A stretch of 64,000 nucleotides of DNA. It comes from an uncultured Erythrobacter sp. (GTDB lineage: Bacteria > Pseudomonadota > Alphaproteobacteria > Sphingomonadales > Sphingomonadaceae). The stretch lies in the NCBI GenBank assembly GCA_947498065.1, contig CANMIS010000003.1, forward strand, positions 272,739 to 336,738, read 5' to 3'. Shown one piece after another: positions 28,311 to 36,837 of this stretch. Both the position numbers and the translations under genes were made by a program. The notes under the pieces are model-generated. The model did no database searches. It was not told where the DNA came from and saw only the letters and a list, made by a program, of their open reading frames with translations. Within the stretch, counting starts at the first letter, position 1. Each line of letters begins with the position of its first letter.

Positions 28311-29373
28311 TATAAAACTCCGTGAGATTGCCGTCCGGATCGCGGACCGCGAAGATATTGGTTTGGCCAAGGCCCTCAATTTCCACGCCCTCAGCTTCAA
28401 AAGCGATGTCCGCACCTTTGCCGGAAATGGCGGCGCGATAGGCCTCCCATCTCGCGACAGGGTAGCGGACTGAAATGATTCCAAGATTGGGCGGCGAGGC
28501 ATGGTCCGAGAGGTCGCGTCCTTCGAAACCTTCGAATTGCATCAGCTCGATCCTCCCATCTTCGCCGGGCAGCACAGGCTGAACAACCGCGGCGCGGCGC
28601 ACCAAAGTGGTGGCGAGATTGGCGGGGACGGACAGGTTGTTTGTGCGCGGCTCCGGGTCAGTGAAGGGCGCATCGAACAGCACACCCAATCCCAGCGTCT
28701 CGCGATGCCATGCGAGGCTCGCGGGCTGATCCTTGACCATGCGCATGGAGTTGAAAGCTTGGCTCAATCGGCCAGTTGGAAAGCCATCAAATGGCGGAGC
28801 GACGCGCTCATACACGGCATAGTTTACACCATGCGGGCCTCGGATCACGACGTTGACGAGGTCAGAGGTGCCGAAGCTGAAACGATAGGGTTCGCTCTCG
28901 GCCCACCAGCCGCGCGCGATCGCTGCATCGAACATTTTTTGTGCATCATTGCTGCGCAGCATAATCGAGAAAATACCGCCCGCATCCCAGGGACGCGCGG
29001 CAAGCCGGATTGGCCTCTGGCGCTCGGCGCCGTCAAACTGAACGAAGCGAATGCAGCCCGTGACCGCCTGCGCTGCGCACACTTTGCGAAATGCGCCAGA
29101 GACGCTGTTTGGGAGGCCCCAATAGTCGAGTTCACTGCGGGCCATCTCTCCCGAACTTACCTCTCGCCAACCGCCATCTTCGACGAGCCATGAGGCGCTT
29201 TCATTGAGGTCCACAACGCTGATCACCGCCTCGGTCCATGGCGCCACACCAAACTCACGCGCGTCCTGCGCCGCCGCTGATGCGGGGCGCAGGAGGGCAA
29301 GGACAAGCAACAGTCCCAGTGCGAAAGCTCCGGCGACAAGAGGCCGGCTAAAGAGAGGAAGGGCGTGCCTCAT
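28297..29373 (-). CDS. Exported VOC-superfamily protein (two-domain)
   Basis: Protein of 358 residues with a signal peptide (residues 1-37, hydrophobic core LVAGAFALGLLLVLALL, cut after ASA or AQA). Two VOC modules follow; the second is marked by YRAAISGKGADIAFEA and TNIFAVRDPDGNLTEFYSD at the C-terminus, the common metal-ligand glutamate region. The first carries SMRMVKDQPASLAWHRETLGLG. It starts one base after the TonB receptor stop, so the receptor and this periplasmic enzyme are made together. Predicted to act on the imported molecule in the periplasm. Confidence 0.85.
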   Translation of the reverse strand: MRHALPLFSRPLVAGAFALGLLLVLALLRPASAAAQDAREFGVAPWTEAVISVVDLNESASWLVEDGGWREVSSGEMARSELDYWGLPNSVSGAFRKVCAAQAVTGCIRFVQFDGAERQRPIRLAARPWDAGGIFSIMLRSNDAQKMFDAAIARGWWAESEPYRFSFGTSDLVNVVIRGPHGVNYAVYERVAPPFDGFPTGRLSQAFNSMRMVKDQPASLAWHRETLGLGVLFDAPFTDPEPRTNNLSVPANLATTLVRRAAVVQPVLPGEDGRIELMQFEGFEGRDLSDHASPPNLGIISVRYPVARWEAYRAAISGKGADIAFEAEGVEIEGLGQTNIFAVRDPDGNLTEFYSDRD

Positions 29374-29374
29374 C

Positions 29375-31651
29375 TCAGTCGAAGGTGAAGCCCACATCGA
29401 CCCCGAACGTCAGCGGCGGCGCGGCAAACACCTGGTTCTGCGATCCGCCTGCGAAGGTGTTCGCACGGAAGTATTCCCGGTCTGTCAGGTTCTTGCCCCA
29501 CAGGGTTACCCGCCAGCGATCGGTGCGATATCCAATCCGTGCATCTAGGCGCAGGCCGGGTTCTTGCTTGGTGCCGGGGACGTTGGCGACAAGGCCGAAA
29601 GTGTCGTCTTCCCACGCCGCATCGCCGCCGAAGAACACCTCTCCATTACCAACCGCTACATCGTAGTTGAACCCGATCAGCCCTTTGAACTCAGGCGCAT
29701 TTTTGAGGTCTAGACCAAGCGCGCAATCGATGATCGCTTCTTCAAATGCAGCAGTGCCGCCCGCGGGAATTACTGGCCCACAGGCAAGGCCCGGTGTTGT
29801 GGTTGTGCTGCCGGTAAGCAGGCCCGCTTGAGCAAAGTTGAGCGTTCGATATTCCGCATCAAGGAAGCTGGCATTGCCGTAAATGACCAGCCCATCAATT
29901 GGCTCGATCCGGCCTTCCAGCTCGACGCCTTGAATGCGCGCCTCACCGGCATTGATCCGGGTGAAGCCGCCAGTGGGCAAGGTCCCGCTGATCTGCAGAT
30001 CTTGGTAGTCATTGAAGAAATACGTCGCATTCAAAGTGATCCGGTCATCCCAGAACTGGGTGCGAAGCCCGGCCTCAATGCTGTCGAGCTCTTCTTCATT
30101 CACCGGCAGGAAGCAAGCGACCGGGCTAAAGCAATCGGGCGAGAAACCCGGTGATTTAAAGCCGGTTGAGTAGGAGGCGTAGAACAGAATGTCCTCGGCT
30201 AGCTCGTAGTCGACCTTAGCCGTCCAGGTGATATTGTCCGTGTCGGCCTCGCCAGTGATGCCCGAGCCAAAGCCAGCCAGCGGACCGCCCGCATTGCCTT
30301 CAAATTCGCGGTCTTCCGTCGTCCAGCGCAGGCCGCCTGTTAGGGTCAGCGCGTCGGTCACATCAAAGGTCGCTTGAGTGAAGAGCGAGAAGCTTTCTGT
30401 CTCAACGTCGTTCTCGAAGGGGAAGACGAACAGATAATCGAGATTGACGGACTCGGTGTAGTAGAACGCGCCGGTCGTGAAATTGAATGGCCCGTCGAAA
30501 TTGGAGCTGAGCAGCAGCTCTTGGCTGAATTGGTCTTGCTCGGTCTGCTGGAAGAACGGGAAGCTGATGAAGCTTGAAAGGTCGTCCTGCAAAGAGCGCA
30601 GCGCTGTGATCGAGGAGACGGTGAAATTGTCGTATTCACCGGTCAGCTGGATCGAAGCGCCAAAGGCTTCCACCTCGCTGTCAAAATCGGTGACGCAGCC
30701 AATGGGCTGAAAATTGACTGGAGTGGCGGCTGAACAGGTGACACCAGCAGCGGGCTCGATCGTGAAGATGTCGCCATCAACATCGGTGGTGATCGCCGGG
30801 TTCGTGCTGCTCGCAGCGAGCGAGCTTGGCGTGGGATCGCTGTTGTCGGATGTGTAATCGAAAATGGTGAGCATCGACCAATTTTCGTTGAGCTCGCCAT
30901 AAATGCTGCCGCGGAAGGCAAAGACCTTTTCCGCGCCTGCTTCTGTGCCAGCCTGATCGGCGAAATCACCATTGGGATTGAGCGTGTGGAAACCGTCGCG
31001 CTCTTTGTAGAGGCCGGTGACCCGCACCGCGAGCGAATCTGCCAGGCTGAGGTTGGCGGTGCCGCGCGCGGAAATGCGGTCAAAATTACCATAGCCTAAA
31101 TCGGCGGAGAATGAGTTCTCGCCCAGCTGCGGGCGGACCGATGTAAACTTGATCGCGCCGCCATTGGTGTTGCGACCATAGAGCGTGCCTTGCGGGCCGC
31201 GCAGAACTTCGACCTGTTCGATGTCGAGCAGATCGACGAGTGAGCCGACCGTGCGGCCCAGATAAACATTGTCGATATAAATGCCGACGGCCGGGTCAAC
31301 CGCGCCGCGCGATTCGTCTTCGCCAACGCCGCGGAAAAAGATCCGCGCGGACGAGGCGGTGCCGGTGCCAGTCGAGATGACGACACCTGGTATTTGGGCC
31401 TGCAGATCATTGGCGTCGGTAATCTGCCGGTTTTCAAGCTGCGCACCTGTGAGCGCGGTCACTGCTGCCGGGACATCTTGCAAATCCTCTGCGCGGCGCT
31501 GGGCCGTCACAACGATGACGTTTTCGTCTTCCGCGTCGTTAGTCTCTGCAGTCGCGCCTTCTTGCGCCAAAACCTGTGCAGGGGAGGCCGTCAATGCGGC
31601 GATCGAAACAGTGCTCGCGAAGATGAGTGATTTGTAGGTGCGCAAGTCCAT
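29375..31651 (-). CDS. TonB-dependent outer-membrane receptor 1
   Basis: Protein of 758 residues. Signal peptide to about residue 28 (LTASPAQVLAQ), TonB box ENVIVVTAQRR, plug domain with GTLYGRNTNGGAIKFTS, then a 22-strand barrel ending TFGVDVGFTFD. It imports a large or scarce substrate using energy from TonB-ExbBD. I set the start at MDLRTYKS (31651) because the preceding in-frame residues are uncharacteristic. A TTGTCCGGACAA operator lies 69 bp upstream of that codon. It leads an operon with exported VOC, MFS and FAD oxidase genes. Confidence 0.95.
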   Translation of the reverse strand: MDLRTYKSLIFASTVSIAALTASPAQVLAQEGATAETNDAEDENVIVVTAQRRAEDLQDVPAAVTALTGAQLENRQITDANDLQAQIPGVVISTGTGTASSARIFFRGVGEDESRGAVDPAVGIYIDNVYLGRTVGSLVDLLDIEQVEVLRGPQGTLYGRNTNGGAIKFTSVRPQLGENSFSADLGYGNFDRISARGTANLSLADSLAVRVTGLYKERDGFHTLNPNGDFADQAGTEAGAEKVFAFRGSIYGELNENWSMLTIFDYTSDNSDPTPSSLAASSTNPAITTDVDGDIFTIEPAAGVTCSAATPVNFQPIGCVTDFDSEVEAFGASIQLTGEYDNFTVSSITALRSLQDDLSSFISFPFFQQTEQDQFSQELLLSSNFDGPFNFTTGAFYYTESVNLDYLFVFPFENDVETESFSLFTQATFDVTDALTLTGGLRWTTEDREFEGNAGGPLAGFGSGITGEADTDNITWTAKVDYELAEDILFYASYSTGFKSPGFSPDCFSPVACFLPVNEEELDSIEAGLRTQFWDDRITLNATYFFNDYQDLQISGTLPTGGFTRINAGEARIQGVELEGRIEPIDGLVIYGNASFLDAEYRTLNFAQAGLLTGSTTTTPGLACGPVIPAGGTAAFEEAIIDCALGLDLKNAPEFKGLIGFNYDVAVGNGEVFFGGDAAWEDDTFGLVANVPGTKQEPGLRLDARIGYRTDRWRVTLWGKNLTDREYFRANTFAGGSQNQVFAAPPLTFGVDVGFTFD

Positions 31652-31719
31652 GGAAAAATGTCCTTTCAGCAAAAGCTGGCCAACCTTTTCTGGCCGGGAG
31701 GCAGTGTTGCACATGTAAG

Positions 31720-31731
31720 TTGTCCGGACAA
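31720..31731. promoter_or_regulatory. Palindromic operator TTGTCCGGACAA (GntR-type), site 2
   Basis: Exact copy of the 12-bp palindrome, upstream of TonB receptor 1 and downstream of the amine oxidase stop. Flanks differ (GTAAG on the left, CCTCC on the right), so only the core is conserved, as expected for a protein-binding site. Confidence 0.8.
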
Positions 31732-31767
31732 CCTCCCGTCACACAAAGGCTAGAAGGCGACCCGTGC

Positions 31768-33198
31768 CTACACGCGAGTGAGAACCTGGTCTGCCGCGCG
31801 TTCACCGCTTTCCAGCGCGCCTTCCATGCCGGTGTTTTCGATCGCGAGATGCTCGCCTGCAAAGTGGAGACGGGCACCTTGTTCCTGGCAGGCAGAGGCG
31901 AGGGTGCTCGCCATTCCGGTGCCGATATGATGATAAATGCCGCGCGCGCCTGCCTCACGCTGCCAGCTGAACAGGCGTTCGACTTTGACGTTATCAGCGC
32001 TTGATGGACGCATTTTGGCGATACGACCGATGATCTGAGCCTTGGCGACGTCTTGTGGTAGGCGATCAAGCAGGTCTGCGCCCGCACCTGTCGTCCAGAG
32101 TTTTAGCATGGGCGGGCTATCTCCGCTGCCATCCGACAGGATAAACACCCGCCCGATCAGCGGGTCATCGCTCCACAATGTGTCGGGGAAAGGATCGCTT
32201 TGCCAGAAGGGTTCGCTCGCCGACAAATAGGCAAAGCTCGCGCGGGTGTAGGGCAGCTGAGCCATGCTATGCGCCATCGCTGGTGACATGGGCGATTGGA
32301 CGATGGCTGCGCCGCGCGCGCGCAGGGCGGAGAACGGAATGGTGCAGATCGCAGTGCGCGCATGCAGTGTTTCTCCGCTCGCGCCGAGCGCTAGGGTCAC
32401 TCCGGTCGGATCCTCGGCAATGCCCGACACTCTCGCGCCGATCCGCACATCACCTTTGAGCTCGGCCGCCATTGCCTCGGGCAGGCGCTGCGCACCGTTC
32501 GTAATTGTTGAGATGGGGCCGGGCTGGCTGCGGAATACCGAGAAACTGCGCGCGAGATGAAGCTGCGACATGCTGGAAAGCGAATTGCCGTTAAAATTGG
32601 CGGCGATCAGGCGCAGTGCTTCATTGCTGGCGCCAGCGTTGCGGAGCGCTTGGGCAACGGAAAAGTCGCGCTCCGGTGATGCCTCCAGCCAGTCTTTTGG
32701 CTGAGCCAATGACGGCAATGCGCGGGCATAGCGGCGGAGAAGGGCAGCGGGCTCGCTTTCGCGTTCTTCGGGGTTGAGCTTATTGCCCGGGCTCTGCGCC
32801 CAGTCGGAGGCAAGTGAGCGCTCGCCATTGATCCAATAGAGATTGCCGGGCGTTTGGGTGCGGCCTGCGCCTGATCCGCCGTCGCTGGATAGAGCGACGC
32901 CGAGCCGCGCGGCGATAGAATGCAGCCTTGTGTAGCCAGCGCCGATCTGGATACCGCCCGCCTCTGGACGGCCCGGCAGGTCATCCAGTGTGTGGAGCCT
33001 GCCGCCAATGCGGTCCGCGGCCTCCAAGACGACGACAGACAGCCCGGCGTCCTCGCAGAGTTTGGCGGCGTTGAGGCCGGCGAGGCCAGCGCCAACTATG
33101 GCGACATCAACCTGAGTGCGCCCCCATGCCATCCTGGGCGCAGCACCGGCGATGATCGCCGCCGAGCTGCCCGCCAGAAATGCGCGCCGTGTTGTCAT
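31768..33198 (-). CDS. Tat-exported FAD-dependent amine oxidase 1
   Basis: Protein of 476 residues. Twin-arginine signal (MTTRRAFLAGSSAAIIAGAA) is followed by the FAD-binding fingerprint VDVAIVGAGLAGLNAAKLCEDAG and the amine-oxidase motif RIGGRLHTLDDLPG. C-terminal LHFAGEHLAIENTGMEGALE closes the FAD site. Folded export with FAD suggests a periplasmic oxidation of a C-N or allylic C-H bond in the imported substrate. It is a paralogue of 58,470-59,963, which has the same neighbours. It begins 7 bp after the DUF1838 gene. Confidence 0.92.
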   Translation of the reverse strand: MTTRRAFLAGSSAAIIAGAAPRMAWGRTQVDVAIVGAGLAGLNAAKLCEDAGLSVVVLEAADRIGGRLHTLDDLPGRPEAGGIQIGAGYTRLHSIAARLGVALSSDGGSGAGRTQTPGNLYWINGERSLASDWAQSPGNKLNPEERESEPAALLRRYARALPSLAQPKDWLEASPERDFSVAQALRNAGASNEALRLIAANFNGNSLSSMSQLHLARSFSVFRSQPGPISTITNGAQRLPEAMAAELKGDVRIGARVSGIAEDPTGVTLALGASGETLHARTAICTIPFSALRARGAAIVQSPMSPAMAHSMAQLPYTRASFAYLSASEPFWQSDPFPDTLWSDDPLIGRVFILSDGSGDSPPMLKLWTTGAGADLLDRLPQDVAKAQIIGRIAKMRPSSADNVKVERLFSWQREAGARGIYHHIGTGMASTLASACQEQGARLHFAGEHLAIENTGMEGALESGERAADQVLTRV

Positions 33199-33205
33199 CG
33201 GCAGC

Positions 33206-34141
33206 TCAATGTCCTCCGGACTTAGCGGGCTTTTCTTCGGTGCTCGCCGCCCGCGCGCGGTCGGTCAGCAGCTTAAATTTGGTCCAGGTGGTCTCGTTGC
33301 GGCGCGTGTCATCAGCCGGCGGCGCATCTTCATAAATCGGGAAGTTCTCGCGGATCTCATCCTTCAGAACCTTTGGCAGACCCTCAAAGCCATCGCGCAG
33401 TTTGCGGCCTGTGAAGTTGAACACCATCAGGCCAGGCCGGCTGCGCATGTTCATCCAAGGCGCCCATTGCGAAATGCGGGTCCAAGCGATCAGCGGGTAT
33501 GCGGTCGGCTTACTGGCATCTAGCACGTCTTCGCGTGTGCCCAGGAAATTGAAGATTTCCATGGCGTGATACATATTGCCAACGCTGCTTTGATAGTCGC
33601 CCGCCAATGGGTTGGTGTAGAACAGCGGAACCTCGAACGGCATGAAGACATATTCGTCTTCCACCCGCAGGGTCGAGATGGAATAGGGTGATCCGTCCGC
33701 ATTGATGGGGAAGGTCGGGCGGCTGTTCACTGGGTCATTGTGGATCTGCATCACGTCGACCGTTTCGCCAGTCCACGGGTTTTCCCATTTGTCGACCACT
33801 TCACCGGTTTCAGGATCGAGGTGGACTAGAACCTCGCGGCTGATAATCTTCCAGCCTTCGCCGCGCACAGGGTCTTCTACTTTGACGCAGCGCCGGATGT
33901 TCATGCCTTCGCCGCGGAACAGCAGCTTGTCAGGTTCACCAGGGACGCGGGAGTAGACATTGCCAGAGAATGTCCAAACCGCGGTTTCGCCGTAATCGGT
34001 ACCGCATTGGAAGCGTTTTGAAATCTCAACCGCATCTTCGGGAACGTTGGGATCGAGCATCCGGGTCTGTGCTGGCTGAGCGGCCAATGCGGCGACTCCG
34101 GCGAGGCTGGTGACGGTAAAAAGAAGATTGGCGAATTTCAT
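33206..34141 (-). CDS. Exported DUF1838 family protein
   Basis: Protein of 311 residues with a signal peptide to about residue 22 (SLAGVAALAAQPAQ). The mature part matches DUF1838: VWTFSGNVYSRVPGEPDKLLF, VLVHLDPETGEVVDKWENPWTGE, and TRISQWAPWMNMRSRPGLMVF. The family occurs in catabolic clusters and has no assigned reaction that I know of. ATG 34141 was chosen because it gives a proper signal peptide; the longer frame runs through the operator. It heads an operon with the Tat amine oxidase and is divergent from the CitE gene. Confidence 0.85.
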   Translation of the reverse strand: MKFANLLFTVTSLAGVAALAAQPAQTRMLDPNVPEDAVEISKRFQCGTDYGETAVWTFSGNVYSRVPGEPDKLLFRGEGMNIRRCVKVEDPVRGEGWKIISREVLVHLDPETGEVVDKWENPWTGETVDVMQIHNDPVNSRPTFPINADGSPYSISTLRVEDEYVFMPFEVPLFYTNPLAGDYQSSVGNMYHAMEIFNFLGTREDVLDASKPTAYPLIAWTRISQWAPWMNMRSRPGLMVFNFTGRKLRDGFEGLPKVLKDEIRENFPIYEDAPPADDTRRNETTWTKFKLLTDRARAASTEEKPAKSGGH

Positions 34142-34170
34142 ATTTTGGCTCCCAAAACTATCCGACAGGC

Positions 34171-34190
34171 AAATTTGTCCGGACAAATTT
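34171..34190. promoter_or_regulatory. 20-bp perfect palindromic operator (GntR-type), site 3
   Basis: The TTGTCCGGACAA core (34175-34186) is extended here to a perfect 20-bp palindrome, AAATTTGTCCGGACAAATTT. It lies 34 bp upstream of the DUF1838 start and is the strongest-looking member of the motif family. Its centre is 39 bp from the next site. Confidence 0.85.
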
Positions 34191-34211
34191 GCATTTCTTG
34201 CTTGACTTTAG

Positions 34212-34227
34212 ATTTGTCCGGACAAAT
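34212..34227. promoter_or_regulatory. 16-bp palindromic operator (GntR-type), site 4
   Basis: ATTTGTCCGGACAAAT (core 34214-34225) lies 15 bp before the CitE ATG. A possible -35 element TTGACT at 34202-34207 lies just upstream, placing the operator in the -35/-10 spacer of the CitE promoter. This is the geometry of repression. Confidence 0.82.
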
Positions 34228-34241
34228 TGTGAAGCCACAAA

Positions 34242-35108
34242 ATGGCGCTAATTTTGGCGTCGGCAAAACGGGTTGATGATTCTTTGTTTTCTGCGGCTTC
34301 TATACTGTTTGTTCCTGGCTCGCGGGCTGATCGCTTTGAAAAGGCGAAGGCTGGCGGCGCTGATTTGACGGTGATCGATCTAGAAGATGCGGTCGCGGCG
34401 GAAGACAAAGTAAGCGCGCGCGATGCGGCCTTGGGTCAGATCGCTGCAAACAAAGCGGGCTGGGCCATCCGCATTAATCCAGTGCCGACCGCTGCGGGTA
34501 TCCGCGATCTTGCGGTGCTGGCTGACACGGATGCATTGCCGGACACGCTGCTGGTGCCAATGGTCGAAAGCGCGCCCGAAATTGAGGTGATCGCCGGTGC
34601 GCTTGGCGATCGCTGTCCTGCGCTGGTTCCTCTGGTAGAGACGCCCAGGGGACTACGGCACGCGCTAGAAATCGTCTCGCACGATGCGGTTGTCGCGCTG
34701 ATGTTTGGTGGCGGGGATTTCTCTGGTGAGCTCGGTGTCGAGCTCGCTTGGGAGCCACTGCTAACCGCTCGCCAACAGGTTATTCTCGCCTGCGCAGAGG
34801 CGCGCAAGCCCGCGATTGATGTGCCTTACATCAAGCTGGAGGACGAAGCTGGCTTGGCTGAGGAATGCGCCCGCGCGCAGTCCATCGGCTTTGCTGCCAA
34901 GGCTGCGATCCATCCGCGCCAATTGCCCGCGATCAAATCAGCCTTCGCGCCCAGCGAAGCTGAAGTGTCCGAAGCGCGCGAAGCGCTGGCCGCGTATGAA
35001 GCAGGCGGCGGGCGCGCCATTCGGTTCAACGGACGGATGCTCGAGGCGCCGTTCATCAAGAAATACCGCGCGGTGATTGCGCGGCACGAGGAGCAAACAA
35101 ATGCGTGA
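34242..35108 (+). CDS. CitE-like (HpcH/HpaI superfamily) acyl-CoA lyase
   Basis: Protein of 288 residues, TIM-barrel lyase of the citrate lyase beta branch. Seen: SILFVPGSRADRFEKA, metal-binding VIDLEDAVAAEDK, LVPLVETPRGL, and GFAAKAAIHPRQLPAI. Free-standing CitE proteins cleave malyl-CoA, citramalyl-CoA or similar esters to an acyl-CoA plus glyoxylate or pyruvate. Its neighbours (MaoC hydratase, CaiB transferases) match the itaconate pathway lyase Ccl. First gene of the plus-strand module, directly under operator sites 3 and 4. Confidence 0.9.
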   Translation: MALILASAKRVDDSLFSAASILFVPGSRADRFEKAKAGGADLTVIDLEDAVAAEDKVSARDAALGQIAANKAGWAIRINPVPTAAGIRDLAVLADTDALPDTLLVPMVESAPEIEVIAGALGDRCPALVPLVETPRGLRHALEIVSHDAVVALMFGGGDFSGELGVELAWEPLLTARQQVILACAEARKPAIDVPYIKLEDEAGLAEECARAQSIGFAAKAAIHPRQLPAIKSAFAPSEAEVSEAREALAAYEAGGGRAIRFNGRMLEAPFIKKYRAVIARHEEQTNA

Positions 35109-35610
35109 CGGTGTTATCGAAGTTGCCCCTGGGCGCTTTCGCGAAGTTCAGGGCCGCTACTTTGAAGATTTTCAAGAGGGGCACATTTACGAGCACCGCC
35201 CCGGACGCACGATCACCGATGCGGACAATGTGTGGTTTACGCTGCTCACCATGAATACGCACCCTGCGCATTTTGATTATGAGCTTTCGAAAGACACCGA
35301 ATTCGGCAAGCCTTTGGTGGTGAGCCCGTTCACCATTGCGCTGATGACCGGCATGAGTGTGTCGGACACCAGCGGCAAGGCGATTGCTAATCTTGGCTGG
35401 GACGAAGTGCGCATGACCAAGCCGCTGTTCGTGGGCGACACGGTATATTGCGAGAGCGAAGTTCTCGAAAAACGCGAAAGTAAGAGCCGCCCTGAGCAGG
35501 GCATCGTCACCTTCAAAACCGTCGGGAAAAACCAGCACGGCGAAGTCATCGCCCATTACAAGCGCACGGTGCTTGTTTGGAAGCGCGGCTTTGGCGGCCT
35601 CGACGACTAA
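35101..35610 (+). CDS. MaoC-type enoyl-CoA hydratase (itaconyl/mesaconyl-CoA hydratase-like)
   Basis: Protein of 169 residues with a single hot-dog fold. GRYFEDFQEGHIYEHRPGRT, then the catalytic Asp/His region TDADNVWFTLLTMNTHPAHFD, then FGKPLVVSPF are typical of mesaconyl- or itaconyl-CoA hydratases. It adds water to an unsaturated C4/C5 dicarboxylyl-CoA. It overlaps the CitE gene by 8 bp, and hydration followed by CitE cleavage is the logical order. Start at MRDGVIEV. Confidence 0.9.
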   Translation: MRDGVIEVAPGRFREVQGRYFEDFQEGHIYEHRPGRTITDADNVWFTLLTMNTHPAHFDYELSKDTEFGKPLVVSPFTIALMTGMSVSDTSGKAIANLGWDEVRMTKPLFVGDTVYCESEVLEKRESKSRPEQGIVTFKTVGKNQHGEVIAHYKRTVLVWKRGFGGLDD

Positions 35611-35634
35611 CCCCATCTCCCAAAGGAATTGACC

Positions 35635-36822
35635 ATGGCTACCGCTGCAAATCTCGAAGACCAAATCCGCACCATCGATCCCGATGAAGAGCGTGCATTT
35701 ATGGACGCGATTGATCGCTGGCTGGAGCGTGAAGTGATCCCAGTGATCCAGCATCACGATCACGGCGATATCTGGCCAGAGAAGCTGGTGGATCAGATGG
35801 CAGAAATGGGCTTGTTTGGCGCAACCATTGGCCAGGAATATGGCGGCCTCGGTCTGCCCGCGACAACCTATGCCAAGATTGTGATGCGCATCTCCAGCTA
35901 TTGGATGGCGATCACGGGTATCTTTAACTCGCACCTGATTATGGCGGCGGCGGTTGAGCGCTTTGGCACTCCGCAGCAAAAGGCGAAATGGCTGCCAAAG
36001 TTCGCGACTGGTGAAATTCGCGGAGGCCTCGCGCTGACGGAACCCAATGCGGGCACCGATCTCCAGGCGATCCGCACGGTCGCGCGAAAAGATGAGAATG
36101 GCGATTACATTCTCAACGGCACCAAAACCTGGATCTCAAACGCCTTGAATGGCCAGTGTTTTGCGATGTTGGTAAAGACCGATCCAGACGCTGATCCGCG
36201 CTATAAGGGCATGAGCCTGTTTATCGCCGACAAGCGTGAAGGCCTGACTACTGGCAAGAAGTTCGACAAGCTGGGCTACAAGGCGATCGATAGCGCTGAG
36301 CTGATCATGGAGGATTACCGCATTCCGGCTGATCAACTGATCGGCGGCGTTGAAGGGCAGGGTTTCTTCCAGGCGACCGGCGGTCTGGAGCTCGGCCGCA
36401 TCAATGTCGCCGCGCGCGGTGTTGGCCTTGCCGAAGGTTCACTGCGGCTCGCAACCGAATATGCGCAGCAGCGCGAGACGATGGGCAAGCCGATTGCGCA
36501 CCACCAGGCGATCCAGTTGAAACTGGGCGAAATGGTAACGCGTGCGCGGGCTGCACGGCTGCTCACGCTGGATGCATCCGAGGCTTACGATTCTGGCGAA
36601 CGCTGCGACAAAGAGGCCGGTATTGCGAAGTACTTCGCGTCGGAAGCCGCCGTTGAGAACAGCCAAGAGGCGATGCGTGTCTTTGGTGGCTATTCCTATT
36701 CAAAAGAATATGACATCGAGCGTTATTACCGCGACAGCATGTTGATGTGCATCGGCGAGGGGACCAACGAAATGCAGCGCATTATTATCGCCAAGCAGCA
36801 CCTCAAAGAAAACCAGATCTAA
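35635..36822 (+). CDS. Acyl-CoA dehydrogenase
   Basis: Protein of 395 residues, FAD flavoprotein that introduces a double bond next to the CoA thioester. Seen: LTEPNAGTDLQAIRT (FAD-binding), TKTWISNA, IAHHQAIQLKLGEM, and the catalytic glutamate in CIGEGTNEMQRII near the C-terminus. ATG follows CAAAGGAATTGACC, a good ribosome-binding site. In an itaconate-like module it could oxidise an alkylsuccinyl-CoA to the mesaconyl- or itaconyl-CoA analogue used by the MaoC hydratase. Confidence 0.95.
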   Translation: MATAANLEDQIRTIDPDEERAFMDAIDRWLEREVIPVIQHHDHGDIWPEKLVDQMAEMGLFGATIGQEYGGLGLPATTYAKIVMRISSYWMAITGIFNSHLIMAAAVERFGTPQQKAKWLPKFATGEIRGGLALTEPNAGTDLQAIRTVARKDENGDYILNGTKTWISNALNGQCFAMLVKTDPDADPRYKGMSLFIADKREGLTTGKKFDKLGYKAIDSAELIMEDYRIPADQLIGGVEGQGFFQATGGLELGRINVAARGVGLAEGSLRLATEYAQQRETMGKPIAHHQAIQLKLGEMVTRARAARLLTLDASEAYDSGERCDKEAGIAKYFASEAAVENSQEAMRVFGGYSYSKEYDIERYYRDSMLMCIGEGTNEMQRIIIAKQHLKENQI

Positions 36823-36837
36823 GGTAAGGGGCCGGCC

